Assembly: GCA_025738555.1 (NCBI GenBank)
Contig: JAOVFP010000010.1
Location: 1,116,001-1,180,000 of the forward strand
Source: Cyathus striatus
Lineage: Eukaryota; Basidiomycota; Agaricomycetes; Agaricales; Nidulariaceae
Direction of reading: 5' to 3'
DNA length: 64,000 nt
Part shown: piece after piece, positions 1 through 12,029 of the stretch
Layout of the letters: each line of letters begins with the position of its first letter
Numbering within the stretch: position 1 is the stretch's first letter
Made by a program: the position numbers and the translations under genes
Notes under the pieces: generated by a model
Told to the model about the DNA's origin: nothing
Databases searched by the model: none
The model's input: the letters and a program-made list of their open reading frames with translations, nothing else

Positions 1-512
1 TAACGCGTAAGACACAAGGCAATGCTAATCTCGAGTTCTATTTTTAGGCTCGAAACCGACAATAGTGATGTAGGCACCCTTCGAGGCGGGGGTTGTCACC
101 ATGATAGTGACACTGATTAACTACCTTGGTCCACGACATGTGACCTACGGGATACGCGATATAGTTCGTTAGATTGGAGCATGACACTCGGACCTGTTCA
201 TATGTAACTCCAAGACAGCACCCCGTTTTCAGGCAGCAGTATAGCTGTTAGTTTGAATTCATGGTACTCTAACAATCAGACATCGGGTTCGGAGGTATCC
301 TTAAAAGTTAAAGCTTCAAGAAAGGTGCGCGGAGATAGTGATGGCGTCAGACAGTTTGGCCACTCCGTTCTCTAATATCATATCTCTTGCATTTCCCGAT
401 GCCAGCTTGCATATTCTCTCCTCGCGGTGTCTTTGATTCCAACAGCATGAGTACAATGTCAACATTCCGTGATTGTCTCACCTTATTTGGGTTACAGTGG
501 TTGTCTGGAAGG

Positions 513-519
513 TATAAAA
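513..519 (+). promoter_or_regulatory. TATA-like box of the secreted-protein gene
   Basis: The sequence TATAAAA lies about 100 bases upstream of the ATG at 619. This is a plausible core promoter element for the gene that follows. Confidence 0.45.
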
Positions 520-618
520 CAGACGGGATCAGCAAGAAGACTTCTCTAGATTCGAGCTTCATTCTACTCCAGCACGGTCATCTAATCCCTTCTCGGCTTC
601 TACACCCCTTAGATCATC

Positions 619-1491
619 ATGTTTACCAAGCTTGTTTCCCTACTTGCTGTTGCCCTCTTCTCCTCTGGCGTTCAAGCTGCTCCTAGTACACAGAGCTCTA
701 TCATTGCCGACGGTACCCACCTCGAGATTGGTCCTATTAAGGAGAAGCCGTGGACCTACTTTGCGGATGCGTGAGTACCTCATAGCATTTTACTCCCTGG
801 TCCACAACTGACAGCTCCATAGTACTATCACCTCTGGCAAATGCACTGCTGCTATCGCTGTTCAAATCCCTGGATGTTACACCATTACTCTCCCCGCCAA
901 CCCCAAGAAGGGACAGAGGGGGCAGTTCCGCACACCCCTCGTTCCCGCTGACGGCTCAAAGTACTTCGCCAGCTGGACCTCCAACATCCCTCTCGCTGGT
1001 GTGGATCTCTTCGGAGATGAAGGCTTCCACCTTTTCGAACTTTATAGCTCCGACATTGGTGCCTTCTCTTACGTTGGTATCATTGATAATATCATACGTT
1101 TAGCCATCCCCGACGGTACATTCACTGTGTGTTCGTTCTCCACTGGTGAAAATCTTCAAGTTACTTACATTCTCTAGGACCCAACTCCCCTCTCCGGATT
1201 CACTGACCGCAATGCTTTCCACGAGGTTTTGCTGACCACCGGAAAAAATGGCATTATTGACTTCAACGTCACTGATAAGGTCACTGGAGAGCGCCTTTTG
1301 ACTTTTCTTTACCACGGCCAAGTCGGTGGAAAGGACGTCTCGTAAGTCATTCGCATACATTAGCGATTATAGGAATTATATACTCACTTCTAACCAGCTT
1401 CCATGTTGGATCTACCCGCACCAGCCCTGTCAAAGGTCAGACTCAGTTCGTTGAGAATGTTGGCCAATTCTTCTACGAGAAGCGTCACTAA
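619..1491 (+). CDS. Small secreted protein of unknown function (4 exons)
   Basis: Four exons (619-770, 823-1126, 1178-1341, 1398-1491) join in frame through GT..AG introns of 51-56 nt and give 237 aa. The ATG opens a clear signal peptide: MFTKLVSLLAVALFSSGVQA, with probable cleavage after VQA. The rest is soluble, with no membrane segment and few cysteines (one in the segment SGKCTAAIAVQIPGC and one closing it). The C-terminus ends VGQFFYEKRH. A TATA-like box lies about 100 bp upstream. I do not recognise the family. The protein is probably exported, and an effector or cell-wall role would be guesswork. Reading frames on the opposite strand here are shadows. Confidence 0.8.
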
Positions 1492-1499
1492 CCATTCCA

Positions 1500-3020
1500 A
1501 CGCTTGTAAAAGTGGTAATAATCATCTAAGACGTTCCTCATAGAGACTATTTTCGTTTATTGGATGCTTATACAGTTCAATATTACATATATTTATTGGT
1601 TTCTCCAAGTTGGTTATGATGAGTTCTGAGCGTTCAGAATTCAGCTACTAAATATCCGGACGTATGATCGCGGACTTCAGAAACATAAGATTTAGGTAGC
1701 CGAACATCGCCACTAAAGTCCACCCTGACATTGGGGTATTAGGTGTATTTTCACATGTCTTTTTGATACCCTCGTTTTAAATGTGCCTGCTTTATGGCAG
1801 CCTAAGTACTTAGTTTGCCTATGGTGCTGTGCGCTTAGTCACAACTAATTTGGTGCAGCGGCGGAATTGGCTGGCGAAAAATTTTGAAATTTTAAAGTTG
1901 TAATTTTTGATAGATAACACATGTACCTAAACTTTTAAATAATACCAGAATGAAATAAAGCAGAAAAAATAAGTTACAGAAGCCAAAGCATGTTTCAAGC
2001 TGTGGGTGTCTGAAAAGGATAGTTGCAGCCTAGCTTTCAAGAGCAAAGGCCCTGGCCACTCATGCAGGAGGTGAATGAAAATACTAAACAGTTATGCAAA
2101 TTCTTGCAAAGTTTCATTGCGAGCTCAATTTTATGGATTATTTCTGTATTGTGGTCAAGCACTATTAATACTTAATAATCTCAGGGAACATTACATTCAC
2201 TTCACGAAAATATATTCAAAGCTCTCTAATTTGTAGTATATATACAATGTATTGTGGTAGACTGGCAGAAAATGATACTTAAATCCAGGAAAAGAAGACT
2301 TCCTTGACGAATTCTGGCGGCAGCTTCAAGAATCTTGGATTACTAATACATTATGTGTGGGAATTTACTACTGTATATAGCAAGTTTTACATAAGGCGGC
2401 GGAATTTGGGTTAGACAAAAAACATAACTCCGTCAGTTTTGACAATATCAAAAATCTGTCTAGACATTTTGTTCCCCTCATCAAAACAAGCACTTTGGCT
2501 AAAGGAATAAGAAAAAAAACTGTTTCCCACGGCTCTACGTCCGTTGCACAAAAGCAGCGGTGACTAAGCGCACAGCACCATAGCGACGATTTATAGGGTC
2601 GCTTCAAGAAGTTTTCGATGCCTGTTCTTCGTATCTCTTTTGGCGTAGGTAATAGTGGTACTATCTTCAACATTAGGCCGCCCATTATATTTGTATAGAG
2701 GTTATGCCAAGGTTGACATTAGGCCCCCGACCAAAGCATGTCCCGATGTAGTATGTACATGATGCTTTATTTAGCAACTGACATGACTCGATCGTCATCT
2801 ACCGAAAAGCTCCTGTGGCTCAGTAGTCCAGGGAATGCATAACCTAAGTGTATACCTCAAGGGTTTCTCGGCCTATGCATGCGAAGGGCTGCTCTTAAAA
2901 TATTCCCAAGTTTCCAAAAGGCGCTGATCTGCGTCAGGGTAAACGGAGTGAGCAGGCGGAGGAATGAATACCCCAGGAGGTATGTCGTATCTTATACGCC
3001 TCCACACTGCCTCATCCGAA
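1500..3020. other. No gene recognised
   Basis: This is an AT-rich intergenic stretch. The minus-strand reading frame near 2368-2685 has no start context, no splice partners and no recognisable motif. The string agcgcacagcaccatag (about 2567-2583) reappears inverted near 1821-1837, so the interval may contain an old decayed inverted repeat. Confidence 0.4.
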
Positions 3021-3022
3021 TC

Positions 3023-3030
3023 TATATAAA
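3023..3030 (+). promoter_or_regulatory. TATA box of the DUF6533 gene
   Basis: TATATAAA sits 58 bases before the ATG at 3088, a normal spacing for a fungal TATA promoter. Confidence 0.5.
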
Positions 3031-3087
3031 GTGAGCTCATTGTTCTCATTCAACGCGCTTCCCACTTGGCCCCCAAGTTCCGACACG

Positions 3088-4381
3088 ATGTCTGTCGAAA
3101 GCGCTGGGCAGCATCTTCTGATGCGTCAGTGTATCTCTCGTAAGTTCTGTCATACTATCTAACCGCTTATGGCCACTAATAAACGTGAACTGCCATCATT
3201 GTCAGTTTCTGGATTGATGGTTCTACTTTTGGATTTCGTCATATGTTTTGAGGACGAATATAAACATCTTTGGAAGTGATTAAAGTATTGTAGCTCTATC
3301 GATTGCTAGCTAACGCATCTCAGAGCGCCTCCCTTCCCTACCAAGAGAATATATTTCTTACTCAGATATGTTCCAATTCCCGTACAGACGTACGCTCTGA
3401 TCTGTCTCTTCATTATCGCTTCCTCCTATTGAACACGAGATTCTTCAGGATCAGTGTCTATTCGCTGATTGGCCCACTCTCAAAGCCACAAATTCCTCAG
3501 CGTGACTGTTTCATGTGGTTTAACATACAGATGTCATTTGCGCAAGTAACCATCACGCTGACTAGCGCAGTTTTATTTTTACGAGGTACGCTTCTGACAT
3601 TCATATAACACTTTCTACTAACTTGGCTATATATTGGTAAAGCGTACGCATTATATAACCGAAGTCGAAAGATGGGATTGTTCTTGCTGGCTTTGTTTAC
3701 GATGGATAACTTGCAGTCAACGGCGATGTGCGTTCGAGCCCAAACCAGGCTCACGTTCGACGAGAGATGCGTCGCTCGCGACGATTCGTATGATCCTTAT
3801 ATATACGCGTAAGTGACCTCGTATATCCCTTCAAAAACCTTGATGAATCTTTTCAGAACGTCAGTATTAGTAACGCAAGCCACCATTTGGTGGTTGACTT
3901 GGAGGAAGAGGGCTTTGGCAAAACAATTCCGTATTCCTTTGGTGCGGGTTGCAATTCGAGATGGAGCGTGGGCGTTTGCAGGTATAGCTGGTGTGTATAA
4001 TGGCTTGTACTTACAGAACACCCTTATCTGAGTTTTTGATAGTGCTCATCGGTGTGATTATACCTTATAGCAGTGCAGTCGAAGTGGACTCTGAGATTCG
4101 GTTGCTGTAAGATCGAGTCCTATTTCACTATGACGTCCTCATTTTACTAATACCGAGCTCTCCCGTAGGTTACCAATGATTGTATTACTCCATCGTCGTA
4201 AGAAGCATTCTTCTATCTCTAACACACCCAACCAATTCCGTTTATAAAGGGCTGTCGTGTAATTATCAACATGCAGAAAATTCCTGGTGAACATGCGCCT
4301 ACTTCCTGTGAGGTGGGGGCAGAGTTTCCGGACTTTGAACGGGAATTGGCAATACTTGCTGTGACGGTTACAGAAGAGTGA
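3088..4381 (+). CDS. DUF6533 domain membrane protein
   Basis: This is a multi-exon gene of the basidiomycete DUF6533 family, multi-spanning membrane proteins of unknown function. Family landmarks appear in order. The N-terminal helix ends FEDEYKHLWK. A short exon reads KRIYFLLRYVPIPVQ. A helix is followed by LRAYALYNRSRKMG. Next come VTQATIWWLTWRKR and RDGAWAFA, and the tail contains GCRVIINMQKIPG. Supported exons are 3088-3139, 3206-about 3272, about 3321-3387, about 3448-3585, about 3643-3807 and about 3857-3980. The last two or three exons to the stop at 4379-4381 are clear in sequence, but one splice junction near 4190-4250 does not join cleanly in frame. Either a splice site was missed or the 3' end is slightly damaged. 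Confidence 0.75.
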
Positions 4382-4571
4382 CCATGATCCAGTGTAACAT
4401 GCAATTCAGATGATATAATTTCCTACATACACGCCAACTAATTTAGGTATTATACTCCCTGATAATGTGTCCCGATTTTGTATGTAGGGCGTGTAGCTAT
4501 CGATAATCTGTGTATGAAGTGAACGGTTCTAGCGAGTTTAAGTAAACCAGTTACAGCAACAACATCAAACA

Positions 4572-5051
4572 CTAAGCTTCAATTTGGAAGCAGGGGCTCC
4601 AGTCTCCAGAATCACCAAACACTACATTGAAATGTGACATTCAATCTACAATTCCAACGACGAGAAAAGTAACTCACGAGTGATTTGGTATTGGCCAATG
4701 GGAACAACAGGAACAGTAAAGTTTACGAATCCGGACCTGAGGTCGAAGTCCTTAGCAAGGACCAAGTCAGCCTCTCTGAGGTATACAGCTGCGCGGTTGG
4801 AGATGTGCTTTGGGGCATTGGACGTGTCCCTGAATCCACGTACGAATTAATAAAACACAAGAAAGAGACCTAACGAACCATGTAACATTCGCCACCTTGC
4901 CAATATTCCATACGGTTTCCGCGGTTGGATAGATGATAGTAGGCACATAGACGTCCAAAGCAGCTTTGGGGACGAGTTTGAGAGGGGATGCCTGCACAGC
5001 AATGGCAGCGACGGAGACAAGGATACTAGCAAAAGAAAATTTGAAGTTCAT
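4572..5051 (-). CDS. Short secreted Kre9/KNH-like (Ser-Thr-rich GPI-protein family) protein
   Basis: Three exons (5051-4879, 4829-4678, 4621-4572) give 124 aa. The protein starts with a signal peptide (MNFKFSFASILVSVAAIAVQ). The Kre9/KNH N-terminal domain follows, with the hallmark P-x(n)-W-N-I-G-x(3)-N-V-T-W pattern (YPTAETVWNIGKVANVTW), then VYLREADLVLAKDFDL and the closing GDSGDWSPCFQI. Members are cell-surface or wall-associated proteins, many with a long Ser/Thr-rich tail and GPI signal. This copy ends right after the domain, so it should be soluble and secreted. A TATA-like sequence (GCTTATAAAG on the minus strand, about 5188-5197) lies upstream. The plus-strand ORF over its promoter is treated as spurious. 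Confidence 0.8.
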
Positions 5052-6364
5052 ATTCGTAAATGAGTAACAATTATGTATTAGAATGCTTGAAAAAGAGTGT
5101 GAGGACAACGATTGGATGCGGGAGACGAGGATGGTGGCACTGCGGGTTGTTGAAAATACTTATGACCCCACTAAACGTAGCTACGGTCTTTATAAGCAAA
5201 TTCGGGAGGCTGAGCGGGGGATTGGAATTTTGCTTCGAGCTTGTTCATTTGGGGTCGCAGATCGGCTTCAAACAGAACCACAAGAAGCATAGCTCTCGTC
5301 CAATCATATGATATATCACTTCTTGCATTGGAGCTGTCGCTATAAAGAAGGCAGGAAAGTCATCGTTACCCGGAATCGAAGATCAATAAACGTATCATTT
5401 AGCCGTAAATGCTCCACAGGAAATGTGATTTGGTAGTATTAGACGCTCGGCTGCCGTTGAAGAAGTCGTTGGTTTCATTTTTGGGAACTGCAGACAGCTG
5501 CAGACTCATGTGAGGACGCACGAAGAACGGCATCAGTCTGGCCTAGGTGTTTCAAAATAAGATTATTACTGTTGCCATAGTGTATGTGTTATTAATACTA
5601 ACAGTACATTGAGAACGATTGGCTCCCTACTAAGGAGTGAAGCAGAGGTTGAAGGAATAGCACCGATACGTAAGTACGTCGCTACGATGCAGAAACAAAG
5701 CCGGAAATTCGGAGGAATGGGCCCATTAAAGCAAAACATACTTAGTAAGCTCACTACCCTAACATAATAATATATGTCACTTACGAGTAACCGGATAAAG
5801 ACTCAGGAAGAACGTCGGAAACAACATAGCTAGCATAAGTTGCCCCAACGGAAACGATATGATAGGAAGCCATAGAGGCAATGTTGTAAAGTGGTCTCCT
5901 TCAGCGACATCAGCGGGGATTGCGTTCATTTCAATAGACGAATACAACCAAAACCTTTGCTTGAAAGTGCTGTTCACCGGTTCCACCTACACGGAACCGG
6001 AAAACGTAGTAAGTTCGCTAGTCGTTGCGTGATAATATGTAACTTACTGGCAAGATAAAAACCAGGAAGAACGTCAGGAACAGCACGGATATGGTATAAA
6101 AGGCGGGTAGGTGAATATAGCCGCGTAGCGAACCTTTCGAAAGATGACTTAGGAAATGGATCAACCGATCATGAAAAACAGCGGTAATCTGTATAAACAC
6201 GCCGGTGGGTTGATTACGTGGGGTGAAAATAGGCTTGGAGCTGAGTGACGGAAGCATAACGAACATACTTGATCAGTGTTGTATAAGAGACATAGCTTGT
6301 AGTTGAGTACATAGTAGTAGTGGGCTGCGAATCATGTATAAGTAATGAACGAGTGAGTTGAATG

Positions 6365-6374
6365 GGTAGAATGG
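6365..6374. repeat. Left 10-bp target-site duplication (ggtagaatgg)
   Basis: Identical to 7877-7886 on the other side of the element and directly abutting its inverted terminus. Confidence 0.75.
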
Positions 6375-6404
6375 AGCTCTTTACGCTCCCCCCCCCCTTA
6401 CACG

Positions 6405-6690
6405 TGAATTTCACATGAAATTCATGTGAATTGGTGAAGTTCATGTGAAGTTCATGTGAAATTTAGGTGAACTTTTTCGCATTATTTTTGCTGAATTTCA
6501 GTGAGAACACTGCTAATAATTTCACCTGAGTTTCATATGAATTTCACATGAACTTCACCAATTCATGTGAATTTCAGGTGAATAATTCACTTGATCTTCA
6601 CATGAAAATTTTCACCAGATTTTCATGTCACTTAGTGAAGTTCACGTAAATTTCACCAGAAATTCACATGAAGCTTATACAATAGTAGTG
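6405..6690. repeat. Array of TTCATGTGAA-type palindromic motifs (left subterminal)
   Basis: The words ttcatgtgaa, ttcacatgaa and close variants recur every 10-25 bases. The core CACATG/CATGTG with TTC/GAA arms gives strong dyad symmetry. A matching array lies near the other end of the element at 7620-7852. Subterminal arrays of short motifs are typical transposase-binding regions. Confidence 0.75.
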
Positions 6691-6753
6691 AGCTTCAATT
6701 GTATTTCATAGTGTTGCTTACTAATAATAAAAATAAATGTATGTAGTAAATAA

Positions 6754-6842
6754 TGACTCCAGTCAGAATTGAACCAACAGCCTCAGAGTCATGACTAATA
6801 GTTTTCTCACGGTACAACAATTAACCACTACACCATGAACTC
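6754..6842 (-). tRNA. tRNA-like sequence inside the element (probable pseudo-tRNA)
   Basis: On the minus strand, gagttcaTGGTGTAGTGG gives a possible acceptor arm plus a good Pol III A box (TGGTGTAGTGG). About 50 bases on, GGTTCAATTCT resembles a B box, followed by ctgac and tggagtc. The ends gagttca/tggagtc pair at 6 of 7 positions and the T stem gttgg/ctgac pairs with two wobbles. A TTTTT run lies downstream. The anticodon arm cannot be folded convincingly, so the identity is unknown. It is either a pseudo-tRNA or a SINE-like head captured by the element. Confidence 0.4.
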
Positions 6843-7139
6843 TTGTATAGAAAAAATATTTCCCACACTATATACCCCCTTCAACCCTCCGCTTTCTAAT
6901 ACTTTGTCACATGATTGAAATATCACATGACCAAAACACGTCGCACCGTTGTTGATTCTTGCTTCTTGCCACATCATCATCATTCACTCCCTTCTTCCCT
7001 CCCCCTCCCCCCTCCCTCTCCCTCCTCCCTCCTCCTTCTGTTCCACTCTTTGATCCCCCACCCTCACTCCTCCCCTATTTCACTCACTCCCTCCTCTTTC
7101 TCCATCAAGAACAAACACAGTAACAACAAGAGCGCGGGA

Positions 7140-7515
7140 AAGCGGGAGGCGCACAGTGAGCGCGAGGGGCGGGATGGCGGGGCGGGAGGGGCGGGATGAC
7201 GAGCGCGTTAGGGCGCACAACGAGCACAGGGAGCGGAATAGCGAGCGGAGGGGCGGGATAGTGAGCGGAGGGGCGGGATAGCGAGCGGAGAGGCGGGGTA
7301 ACGAGCGGGATGGGGCGCACAGCGAGCGGAAGGGCGGGGATAGCGAGTGGGATGGGGCATGCAGCGAGCGGAGGGGCGGGGATAGCGAGTGGGATGGGGC
7401 ATGCAGCGAGCGGAGGGGCGGGGATAGTGAGCGGGATGAAGCGCACAGTGAGCGGAGGGGCGGGATAGCGAGCGGAGGGGCGGGAGGCGTGGGAAAGCAG
7501 GGGATGGGACATCGA
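7140..7515. repeat. G-rich tandem repeat block
   Basis: Units built on gcgagcggaggggcgggat repeat many times. The clearest section, about 7328-7431, repeats with a 45-bp period. The plus strand is strongly G-rich and could form G-quadruplexes. The block directly follows a C/T-rich tract at 6976-7090. Long reading frames on the minus strand here (Pro/Ala/Arg-rich) are repeat artefacts. Confidence 0.8.
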
Positions 7516-7619
7516 GTGCAAGGGCAGGAAATTGGGGGATATTATGTAATACTATTGTTGCTTTGTAATATGTAAATTAGTCACATGATCAATAAATATA
7601 TTCATTTTCTCCTTGTTTT

Positions 7620-7852
7620 TAGATGAATTTCACTCAATTTTTCATGTGAATTTCACTATATTTTCACTTTAATTTCACCTAAAATACATGAAAGTTCATG
7701 AATCTATGCTTTTTAGAAAATATTCAAAATCACATGAAGTTCATGTAATTTCAGGTGAATTTCATGTGAATTTTATGTCAAATAGGTGATATTCATGTGA
7801 ATTTCATGTGAATATGTGAACTCTTGGTGAAATTCACATGAATTCATGGTGA
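7620..7852. repeat. Array of TTCATGTGAA-type motifs (right subterminal)
   Basis: The same word family as at 6405-6690, in mirrored arrangement next to the right terminus. Confidence 0.75.
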
Positions 7853-7876
7853 AGGGGGGGGGGAGTGTAAAGTACT

Positions 7877-7886
7877 GGTAGAATGG
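7877..7886. repeat. Right 10-bp target-site duplication
   Basis: ggtagaatgg, the exact partner of 6365-6374. Confidence 0.75.
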
Positions 7887-8059
7887 AAGTGAGACAATAT
7901 CCGATGGTGACCATCTCCTACGTAGTCAAGATTAACATTGAGTGGAATGAACCAAGAATGATCTCCATGCTTGTGCCTCAGGCTAACAAGTGCGGAATAG
8001 CCGCTGTTATACCTATTGAAGATCGTCGCCAGGAGTGCAAGACTGACCGTCAATAATGC

Positions 8060-8985
8060 TTACAGGGAGATCGCATAAGTGAATTGAATTCAATGTATGA
8101 CTAGCGCAAAAGTGGCATATACATACTTGTTACTACTACTACTAGGTAATCTGCGATATCGAGGGTCGTCGCCAGATACCGTCTGCGAATACAAACTCCA
8201 AATCAGTTACTCCGAGCCCGCGCGTACGTATGCGTGTCCAACAAAGTCTCATACTGTGGCTGCAGTCTGAATGATAGTTGAGGAGGGCTGGGGTGAATTT
8301 GTTGCAGGGTGTGTGCTGGTGGTGCTACAGAGAGGTCCAGGAGCAGAAATTTTCAGCATGCCTCTGTTTGCCGCATTGTTGGACGCTGCGACCGGCGCTT
8401 CCCGGCTGCGCCGAGGTGTCGGTAGCTTAGCTAATTGCACAAGCCTTCTTTGGTGATAACGGCATTAGCCAGCTTGGTTTGGAGCCGCGAATAGAGAAAA
8501 ACGCAATAAAACCAATAGAAAAAAATACATGCATGCGTTTACCTAAATCCGAATTGTTCCCGGAACCTTAGTAATAGGCACAATCCTCGACAACCCAAAC
8601 CTATCCCACATAATAATCTACGCCCAGCTCAACAGGTTCCATAACTTCAAACATACGCTCCGTACGGTGGATCTGTTGTACTTCATGTCTTAATTGGAGA
8701 CATGGAAATGGATCCTAACAATTACCGTGGAAGTGGGGTACTTATCCCTTCAATAAGGTTGTTAGTGGTCGTCTTCAAGATTGTAGACAAACTGTAGGTT
8801 TTGTCGTAAACAAGATCACTCATCGAGGTATTTCAGGTGCTGTTTTTCAGCTGCCACAGCGTAAACTTTAAAGTAGACCGTACGAGACGTTAAATAATTT
8901 TAGTCTAACTCTTCAACAAGGCATAAACCTCTGAAGAGGTATTCAGGAACAACAAATCTAAACAACCCTCCACTTTCGAGTCCAG
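8060..8985. other. No complete gene recognised
   Basis: Short frames at 8249-8456 are mutually antisense and carry no family motif. Fragments of this interval, such as ctctgaagaggtattcagga (about 8930-8949), resemble sequence near 22550-22575. It is therefore part of the duplicated non-coding material of this region. Confidence 0.35.
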
Positions 8986-10322
<1,337 letters not shown>

Positions 10323-10329
10323 TGTCTGT

Positions 10330-11640
10330 GGTCGATGATAGAGTGGATACTAAGCAACTGGTTCAATTGTAACTTGACAATAAATTTAAGATATGGATGG
10401 CAATGTTTAAGTACTAACGTATGTTTGGTAGTATGTACCAAGCCCTAGTGCGCTTATTCGTGAGACTTGCTGCTTATAGAGCATACTTAGTATGCAAATG
10501 GATCGTGCGCTCGCGATTTGTGAGCATCCGACGGTGGCAGGCAAAGATGTGATGGCGGCATATGGACATCGCTTACAGAGTGCATGAACGACATACCCAT
10601 AAATTCGGAGGATATTTTAACTAACGAAATTGAAGTTCCTGGAAGGCTACGTTTATTGAATAGCTAGCAGAATACTAACTAATGGATACACTGTTGGAAT
10701 GGACTATCAATTTTTCATAATATGTGGATTCTACTTACTTCAACACATTCCAACTGTTTCAGTTCAACGTTCCAATGCTCATACGTTCATCGTTTGAACG
10801 TTTAACCTTAGATATGAACTGAGACGTTTCTCCTCTTACAACCCACAACTATCGACCACGTAAACCTACTCCACATAATTATCTAATCTCAGCTCAACCA
10901 CATCCGTGACCTCAAATACGATTGACATTGGTCGCTGGTGTAATGTCAAGATTGAAAGAGCAGCATTTAACAATGAAAAGTTCACGAAAAGGAGATTTGA
11001 GATACTTATGTAATCGGAAATTCAAATTTCACACGTGATTCTAATCGTGGGAATAAGTATATTGCGTGCCCAATCGAATTAAAAGGAAAATCAGACCACA
11101 ATTTGCTCATCTATAGACTATAGCTAAGTATCACTACTATAACGCAACATCCGTTCCCCAGCAGATAATATAGCTAAGGAATTAGCTTATTTGTGGGGAC
11201 TATTTAAAAGCTCAGTAATCAATGCATTGTACATACCAGTTCCTGACTTCGTGAATCGCAGGTGGGCGTCGCGGTCATAATAGAACCACGCGTCGGTTCT
11301 ACTTCCGATCTATGAATAAACACACCTCCAGGATTACAGAGACAATATTTGTGCAGGAGATATTACTACTTAGAGACCTGCGGCCAACTGATTACGCACC
11401 CCAAACGGCCGGACGATGCCGCGGGACAGCAGGAAGCATTCACCGATCATTTCTCTCTCTCGCTACTGAACCTCTAGGAATAAAGCCATGTTGATTGTAA
11501 CTTCACATGTCTACGGCTAAGGTACCAGCGAACAGAGAATGGTCTCAAAGTCGAGACTACCCCAGCAAGGTATCTACAAGCCAACGGACAGGTCGAGTCT
11601 ACTGTATACCAAAAACTTTACGATGCAATTCATCGCCTGA
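10330..11640. other. Intergenic; no gene recognised
   Basis: AT-rich, with short frames only. Fragments near 10840-10970 resemble those near 8590-8720 and the ggtcgctggtgtaat phrases of 21040 and 22650, indicating old shared repeats. Confidence 0.35.
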
Positions 11641-11649
11641 TTGAACCTG

Positions 11650-12019
11650 AACTGCTCCCTTGCTTGAGGAAGGCCTTGACAGATTTGTGCAAAGAAATCG
11701 ATATCCCACTAGCAGTGGGTCGTTGTTCGCCTGGGCCTCTCAATGTACTCATAATCGGACTGCTCTTCATCCGAGGGTAGAGGATCGTTGCGGTATTCAC
11801 AATGCTCAAGAACCTACTATGTTATAATTTTATTGGTTGAATGTGAGATGACGCAGTCGGTAGCCAGTGGAATTGTACGTACCTTTTTAAGACATCTGAT
11901 TTTACATTCTTTAGAGCAATGGGTTGGTCGTCAGTTTCAACGTTAATGCTGCGAATGCGATTGACAATATCTCTATCGACATTAAACTGTTCATTGTTAG
12001 ACGATACGAGAACAACCAT
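11650..12019 (-). pseudogene. Broken SKP1-like copy
   Basis: From the ATG at 12019 the minus strand reads MVVLVSSNNEQFNVDRDIVN and, after a short deletion relative to SKP1, DDQPIALKNVKSDVLK, ending at a gtacgt donor. After the next acceptor it continues VLEHCEYRNDPLPSDEEQ and RRTTTHC. An in-frame TAG follows, then a degraded WDIDFFAQ that matches the [10 protein letters not shown] region of the intact gene at 44306. The N-terminal BTB/POZ-like half is therefore present, but the C-terminal F-box-binding half is lost. Intron positions agree with the intact gene, so this is a DNA-level duplicate and not a retrocopy. Confidence 0.75.
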
Positions 12020-12029
12020 TGTGTATAAT

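Larger units (their letters stand above)
6375..7876. mobile_element. 1.5-kb non-autonomous MULE-like element
   Basis: The left end agctctttacgctccccccc and the right end (reverse complement agtactttacactccccccc) form an imperfect terminal inverted repeat of about 22 bp. They are flanked by an exact 10-bp direct duplication, ggtagaatgg. A 9-11 bp duplication is characteristic of Mutator-like transposons; the assignment is inference, because no transposase is encoded. Internal order: an array of TTCATGTGAA/TTCACATGAA palindromes (6405-6690), a tRNA-like sequence on the minus strand (6754-6842), a polypyrimidine tract (6976-7090), G-rich tandem repeats (7140-7515), then a second palindrome array (7620-7852). 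The element lies inside a membrane protein gene. Confidence 0.75.
5566..8060 (-). pseudogene. Multi-spanning membrane protein gene interrupted by a transposon-like element
   Basis: On the minus strand, exon-like segments lie on both sides of the element at 6375-7876. Upstream (about 8053-7887) the frame reads SLALLATIFNRYNSGYSALV then SWFIPLNVNLDYVGDGHH. Downstream are frames carrying YVRYASVTQLQAYFHP, FYTISVLFLTFFLVFILP (ending at a gtaagt donor) and PLWLPIISFPLGQLMLAM followed by FPTFFLSLYPVTR (also ending at gtaagt). Several segments are hydrophobic, which suggests a multi-pass membrane protein. I do not recognise the family, and the first and last exons are not defined. The insertion sits either in an exon or in an intron beginning at GTAGGA near 7920, so the gene may or may not be inactivated. 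Confidence 0.45.

Noticed and set aside
5060..5311. 69- and 83-aa plus-strand frames
   Set aside because: They overlap the promoter of the Kre9/KNH-like gene and have no recognisable motif.
7105..7521. 138-aa minus-strand Pro/Ala-rich frame
   Set aside because: Falls entirely within the G-rich tandem block; there are no splice signals and no conserved motif.
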